From: Phellopilus nigrolimitatus
Taxonomy: Eukaryota > Basidiomycota > Agaricomycetes > Hymenochaetales > Hymenochaetaceae
Assembly (NCBI GenBank): GCA_021029095.1
Contig: JAJOHG010000151.1
Location: forward strand, 1-60,937
Length of the DNA: 60,937 nt
Reading direction: 5' to 3'
Shown here: in pieces, positions 58,666 through 60,937 of the stretch
Position numbering within the stretch: position 1 is the stretch's first letter
Layout of the letters: each line of letters starts with the position of its first letter
Made by a program: the position numbers and the translations under genes
Notes under the pieces: model-generated
The model's input: only the letters and a program-made list of their open reading frames with translations
What the model was told of the DNA's origin: nothing
Databases searched by the model: none

Positions 58666-59539
58666 GTCCGCACTGCGCAGCGTCGCAATCGAGGGGAATA
58701 GTAAGAGAAGATGAGAGCAACTTTGTCCGCCGAGCCCGCATATTTGTATCTTCTTCTGCTATCATATCTTCAAGCGTCGTGGGGTTCACCAGTCACTCGC
58801 TACACAATAGCTTGGCTTCTGTAAAAACGTTATACACAAGCGCGAGCCGGCAAGCAACGCCAACCAAGCTCGAGAGTCATGCCGACGTCTCTCATCATCG
58901 GCAGCTTGAGTCTACCGCTTGCCGGTTGGCTGGAATATTTTCGGGAAATGCTCAACGGAGTTGCCGCGATGATGCACCTCGAAGTCGACAAGAAAGATGA
59001 AAAGCACACGGAACATGAGCAGGACAAGAACTTCATCTCTTTCACATAATTCAGCTGGGCGGTTGCTGGGCAGTCTGAGCATATGCTTTTGGAAGGTAAA
59101 TGTAGGGTTGCCATGAAACATGCACGACTTCACCGAGGTTCACTACTCAAGAAGACGCGACAGAAGCACTATGTGCTTGGAAAACCGCTTGATGTGGCGC
59201 GCGAAGCCTCAGCCAAGACCTCATGCCAGCTTGGTACGACGAATAGGGCTTGTAATAAACCAGTTGAAAATCTTGGTAGGCTTGCTCGGCAGGAGAAGAA
59301 GTTTGCCGACGCTTCGAATTTCGGACAACAACGAGCGTAAGAAATTTTGAGTGGCGCTTGGCGAACGCCTGTTGAAGCTAAATATGGTAGCACCCTCAAA
59401 CAGTACAGTTCGCCATCCTCTTCTAGGATAACATCGTAGTCTAAGTTGGAGCTTGTCCTTGCAGAGTACTGCGAACGGCGTAATTAACTGTTAAGTTATT
59501 GTTCATTCGTCCCCCAGATATCTGCATCTACTGCTTCAG
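58666..59539. other. Intergenic region between MFS and rrp6
   Basis: MFS promoter and rrp6 3' flank. Frames on both strands (for example 59083-59340 and 58830-59114) are short and motif-free. Confidence 0.5.
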
Positions 59540-60937
59540 TCATGATCTAAAAGTCTGCGATTTGTTACCGCCTTTGACCTCATTGTACGCCCTTGGCGGT
59601 GCCGGAAAGTTTCCATACTCGAAGGCGCGCCCTGCAAAACCAGTATTAGGTCAGCTAAATAGCATGAAAGAAAGAGGTAAACAGACACTACACACCCTTA
59701 GAATTTTTCACCTTCATCTTTGCATTTTTGAGCGTAGCGGCTTTGTCTCTCAAAGGCTCATCCAAGAAATTGGGCGCGGACGCATAGTCGAAAGGCTCCG
59801 CCTCGGAAGCCTCTGGGCTCAATCCCATCTCGGATTGGCCTTTCGCCTTTTTCGTCTCGCCCTCTACGCCCTCTGTTTCTGTGTCCTGCTTCGAGCGCTT
59901 GCGCTTCTTTCTGCCGAGCCTTTCCGACCACAACAATACTGTCCTCTTTTTCCTCCATGACGTGTTGTTGTCGCTGCCTAGCCGGGATGAAGGGGATCTC
60001 GATCTGCTCGACCTCGACTGGAGAAGGCACGCTTTTCGAGACGTCCGACCTGTCTATGCCTTCTGTCTCATTTACGGTGACGTTGGCCTATATACGCAAT
60101 CAGATTCATGTCACAAAATGTTGTTTGAACTCAGCGCGCACTTTCTTCGGAAGAGACGGCGCGATGACGAGTGCGCCGTGAATTCGTGTGACCACTTCGC
60201 GGTATCGCATCGACGTATTTGTCTCACGAGCTTGCGTGGTCTGCTCATTTTGCAAAAGTCAGTAATGAAAATCACTAAGAAGCACAGAAGCGGGAAGAGA
60301 AGACCTACAGCCTGGAACCATCCAGTAGGGAAAAGGTAACTGCGTTCTGAAAAACATGCCTCACGTTGAGACTTCGCTTTTGTTTTAGACCCTAGCAAAG
60401 TTGAGGAAGTCGCAGTGACGTCTTCCTCATGAGTTAATTTCGCTAACTCATCATCAGCAATGGTGTAGCACTCACTCGAAGCTTGCGCAGCCCATAGATC
60501 TGGCAATGCCTTTGCGGTCTTTTCGCTGAGCGGTGGGGCTGGGGTCACTTCAGCGGATTTCGCTTCGACTTCGGCTCCAAGCTCTTGCTCAGATGCCTTG
60601 CTTTTGCCTCCATCTCTTGTCTTTGTCAAATGCTCCTTGACGACAACACGAATCGTATCCAGAAGACTCGCGGCTTTTGTGCGAACGAGGGCCGGTACAG
60701 GGCGGAACGTCCCAAGTAACGCAGTCATGTCAGCAGGCGGCTGCTCTGCGAGTTTAAAGAGGTAATGGTTCGGAAGCACATATCTGGTACTCTCATCCTC
60801 CTCTCGTGCTATGCGGTCCCGCCAAGCATGGACGGCGCGAAACACTGCTAGCGGCATGCCTGAGAGCGCGCGTCCCCATTTTTGCGCAAGTGTGTCCCAG
60901 CCACCTGGGCCTGCGCCCCGCTCAATGTCGTACACCT
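59540..60937 (-). CDS. rrp6: Exosome 3'-5' exoribonuclease Rrp6/EXOSC10, C-terminal part
   Basis: Partial at the right edge. The N-terminal and nuclease (DEDDy) domains lie outside. Visible exons in order are 60937-60309, 60240-60142, 60087-59696, 59631-59540. The first exon begins with VYDIERGAGPGGWDTLAQKW and the HRDC domain (VFRAVHAWRDRIAREEDEST and YVLPNHYLFKLAEQPPADM). Next is YREVVTRIHGALVIAPSLPKK, a family hallmark, and then the basic tail PFDYASAPNFLDEP...RAFEYGNFPAPPRA, ending GGNKSQTFRS. Rrp6 trims nuclear RNAs with the exosome core. The exon 60087-59696 is 392 nt, whereas phase needs 3n+1: the frame DSIVVVGKARQK switches to KRKRSKQDTETEG at about 59905, an apparent 1-nt excess. It is either a sequencing error or a real frameshift truncating the tail. 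Confidence 0.93.

Noticed and set aside
1..60937. CRISPR arrays, rRNA genes, prokaryotic-type operons
   Set aside because: None seen; the splice-rich gene structure is eukaryotic, and the repeats found are segmental or simple.

Overview
The window is nuclear DNA of a filamentous basidiomycete, most likely an agaricomycete mushroom or wood-decay fungus. The evidence is intron-rich genes with short GT-AG introns (about 50-80 bp, often with a CTAAC/CTGAC branch point), expanded fungus-only families (FunK1 kinases, F-box/LRR proteins, aryl-alcohol-type aldo-keto reductases, basidiomycete P450s) and no operons. Gene models were assembled by hand from splice sites and reading phase, and exon coordinates are given where phase closes exactly. 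Symbols are given only for ureG, nse2 and rrp6.

Layout. (1) 1-13.1 kb is GC-rich and gene-poor. Its only convincing gene is a large TALE homeobox transcription factor (6612-10319, +) behind 6.6 kb of non-coding DNA that holds long poly-G and poly-C runs. (2) 13.1-19.4 kb has a nine-exon cytochrome P450 (-) and an uncharacterised membrane protein (-), and base composition visibly becomes more AT-rich across this stretch. (3) 19.9-44.3 kb is a duplicated block with three FunK1 kinases (A -, B +, C -) and four aldo-keto reductases (AKR1 +, AKR2 - with a nonsense codon, AKR3 -, AKR4 -). AKR1-FunK1B and AKR4-FunK1C have the same head-to-tail order in opposite orientations. AKR2 keeps only a FunK1-type 3' flank beside it. 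The block also holds a broken F-box/LRR gene, an intact SMC5/6 SUMO ligase gene (nse2), several flanking repeats and a 278-bp TA-flanked MITE with perfect 41-bp terminal inverted repeats. (4) 44.9-61 kb returns to ordinary gene content: an F-box/LRR protein (-), a degenerate and an intact secreted PEBP-like gene (-), a FIST-domain protein (+), an unknown basic protein (+), urease accessory GTPase ureG (+), a DHA1-type MFS transporter (-) and the 3' part of the exosome nuclease rrp6 (-, running off the right edge).

The feature most worth pursuing is the AKR-FunK1 unit: a redox enzyme and a fungus-specific kinase repeatedly duplicated together, with conserved intron positions, a shared candidate bZIP site upstream of three AKR copies, visible decay products and signs of gene conversion between kinase copies. 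No functional link between kinase and reductase is shown by the sequence; that link is inference from co-duplication.
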